Below are positions 11,812-11,828 of a DNA stretch of 11,828 nt, in pieces (the first letter of the stretch is position 1; each line of letters opens with the position of its first letter). The notes under the pieces were generated by a model that saw nothing but the letters and a program-made list of their open reading frames with translations, did no database searches and was not told where the DNA came from. The stretch is taken from positions 1 to 11,828 of the forward strand of contig CAJUHQ010000108.1 of the NCBI GenBank assembly GCA_910586095.1. Reading direction: 5' to 3'. This DNA comes from an uncultured Lachnospiraceae bacterium. Lineage in GTDB: Bacteria > Bacillota > Clostridia > Lachnospirales > Lachnospiraceae. A program made the position numbers and the translations under genes.

Positions 11812-11828
11812 TTGATTAAAAACAAGGA

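Overview
The window is AT-rich DNA from an anaerobic Gram-positive bacterium, most likely a clostridial gut-type species of the Lachnospiraceae. Evidence is a very large oxygen-sensitive-type acyl-CoA dehydratase activase, strong purine-rich ribosome binding sites, T-tailed terminators, a lipobox lipoprotein, and small proteins whose style I associate with that family. The family assignment is inference; no ribosomal or marker gene is present.

Positions 1 to about 2925 are the right-hand end of an integrated element (prophage or integrative element). All its genes read toward the attachment site: an NrdG remnant, a tiny zinc-ribbon frame broken by TGA, two unknown small frames, a complete dUTPase, an excisionase-like helix-turn-helix protein and a tyrosine integrase with its own promoter. 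Downstream of int lie two copies of ATTGGGGTCA (probable arm sites), then a 23-base 3' end of a tRNA/tmRNA-like gene followed at once by a rho-independent terminator. That is the signature of integration into the 3' end of an RNA gene; the intact RNA gene should lie beyond the left edge. Intact int, xis and dut next to damaged nrdG and zinc-ribbon frames suggest partial decay.

Positions 2930-4240 are chromosomal: three successive hairpins, a lipoprotein of unknown function, a 19-bp perfect terminator stem shared by convergent genes, and a 48-residue Gln/Asn-rich protein on the minus strand whose ribosome binding site is covered by a 7-bp stem in its own leader.

Positions 4240-8712 (minus) hold one giant gene: two BadF/BcrA-type ATPase domains, a Cys-rich link, a DUF2229-like part and an HgdB-like part, with a low-complexity C-terminal tail. 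No dehydratase subunit genes are alongside.

Positions 8725-9402 are non-coding, with divergent promoters and a two-copy 64-bp tandem repeat built of hairpins; part of that repeat recurs upstream of the lipoprotein gene 6 kb away.

Positions 9403-11673 (plus) hold a rhomboid-fold membrane protein that seems to have lost its catalytic residues and carries a C-terminal zinc-binding module, then a protein derived from a sigma-70 factor (regions 1.1 to 2.2 and 3, with altered 2.3/2.4 and no region 4), then an unrecognised 141-residue protein. The membrane pseudo-protease plus sigma-derived protein pair is the best candidate for something undescribed. The right end (11674-11828) holds inverted repeats that could form mutually exclusive hairpins.
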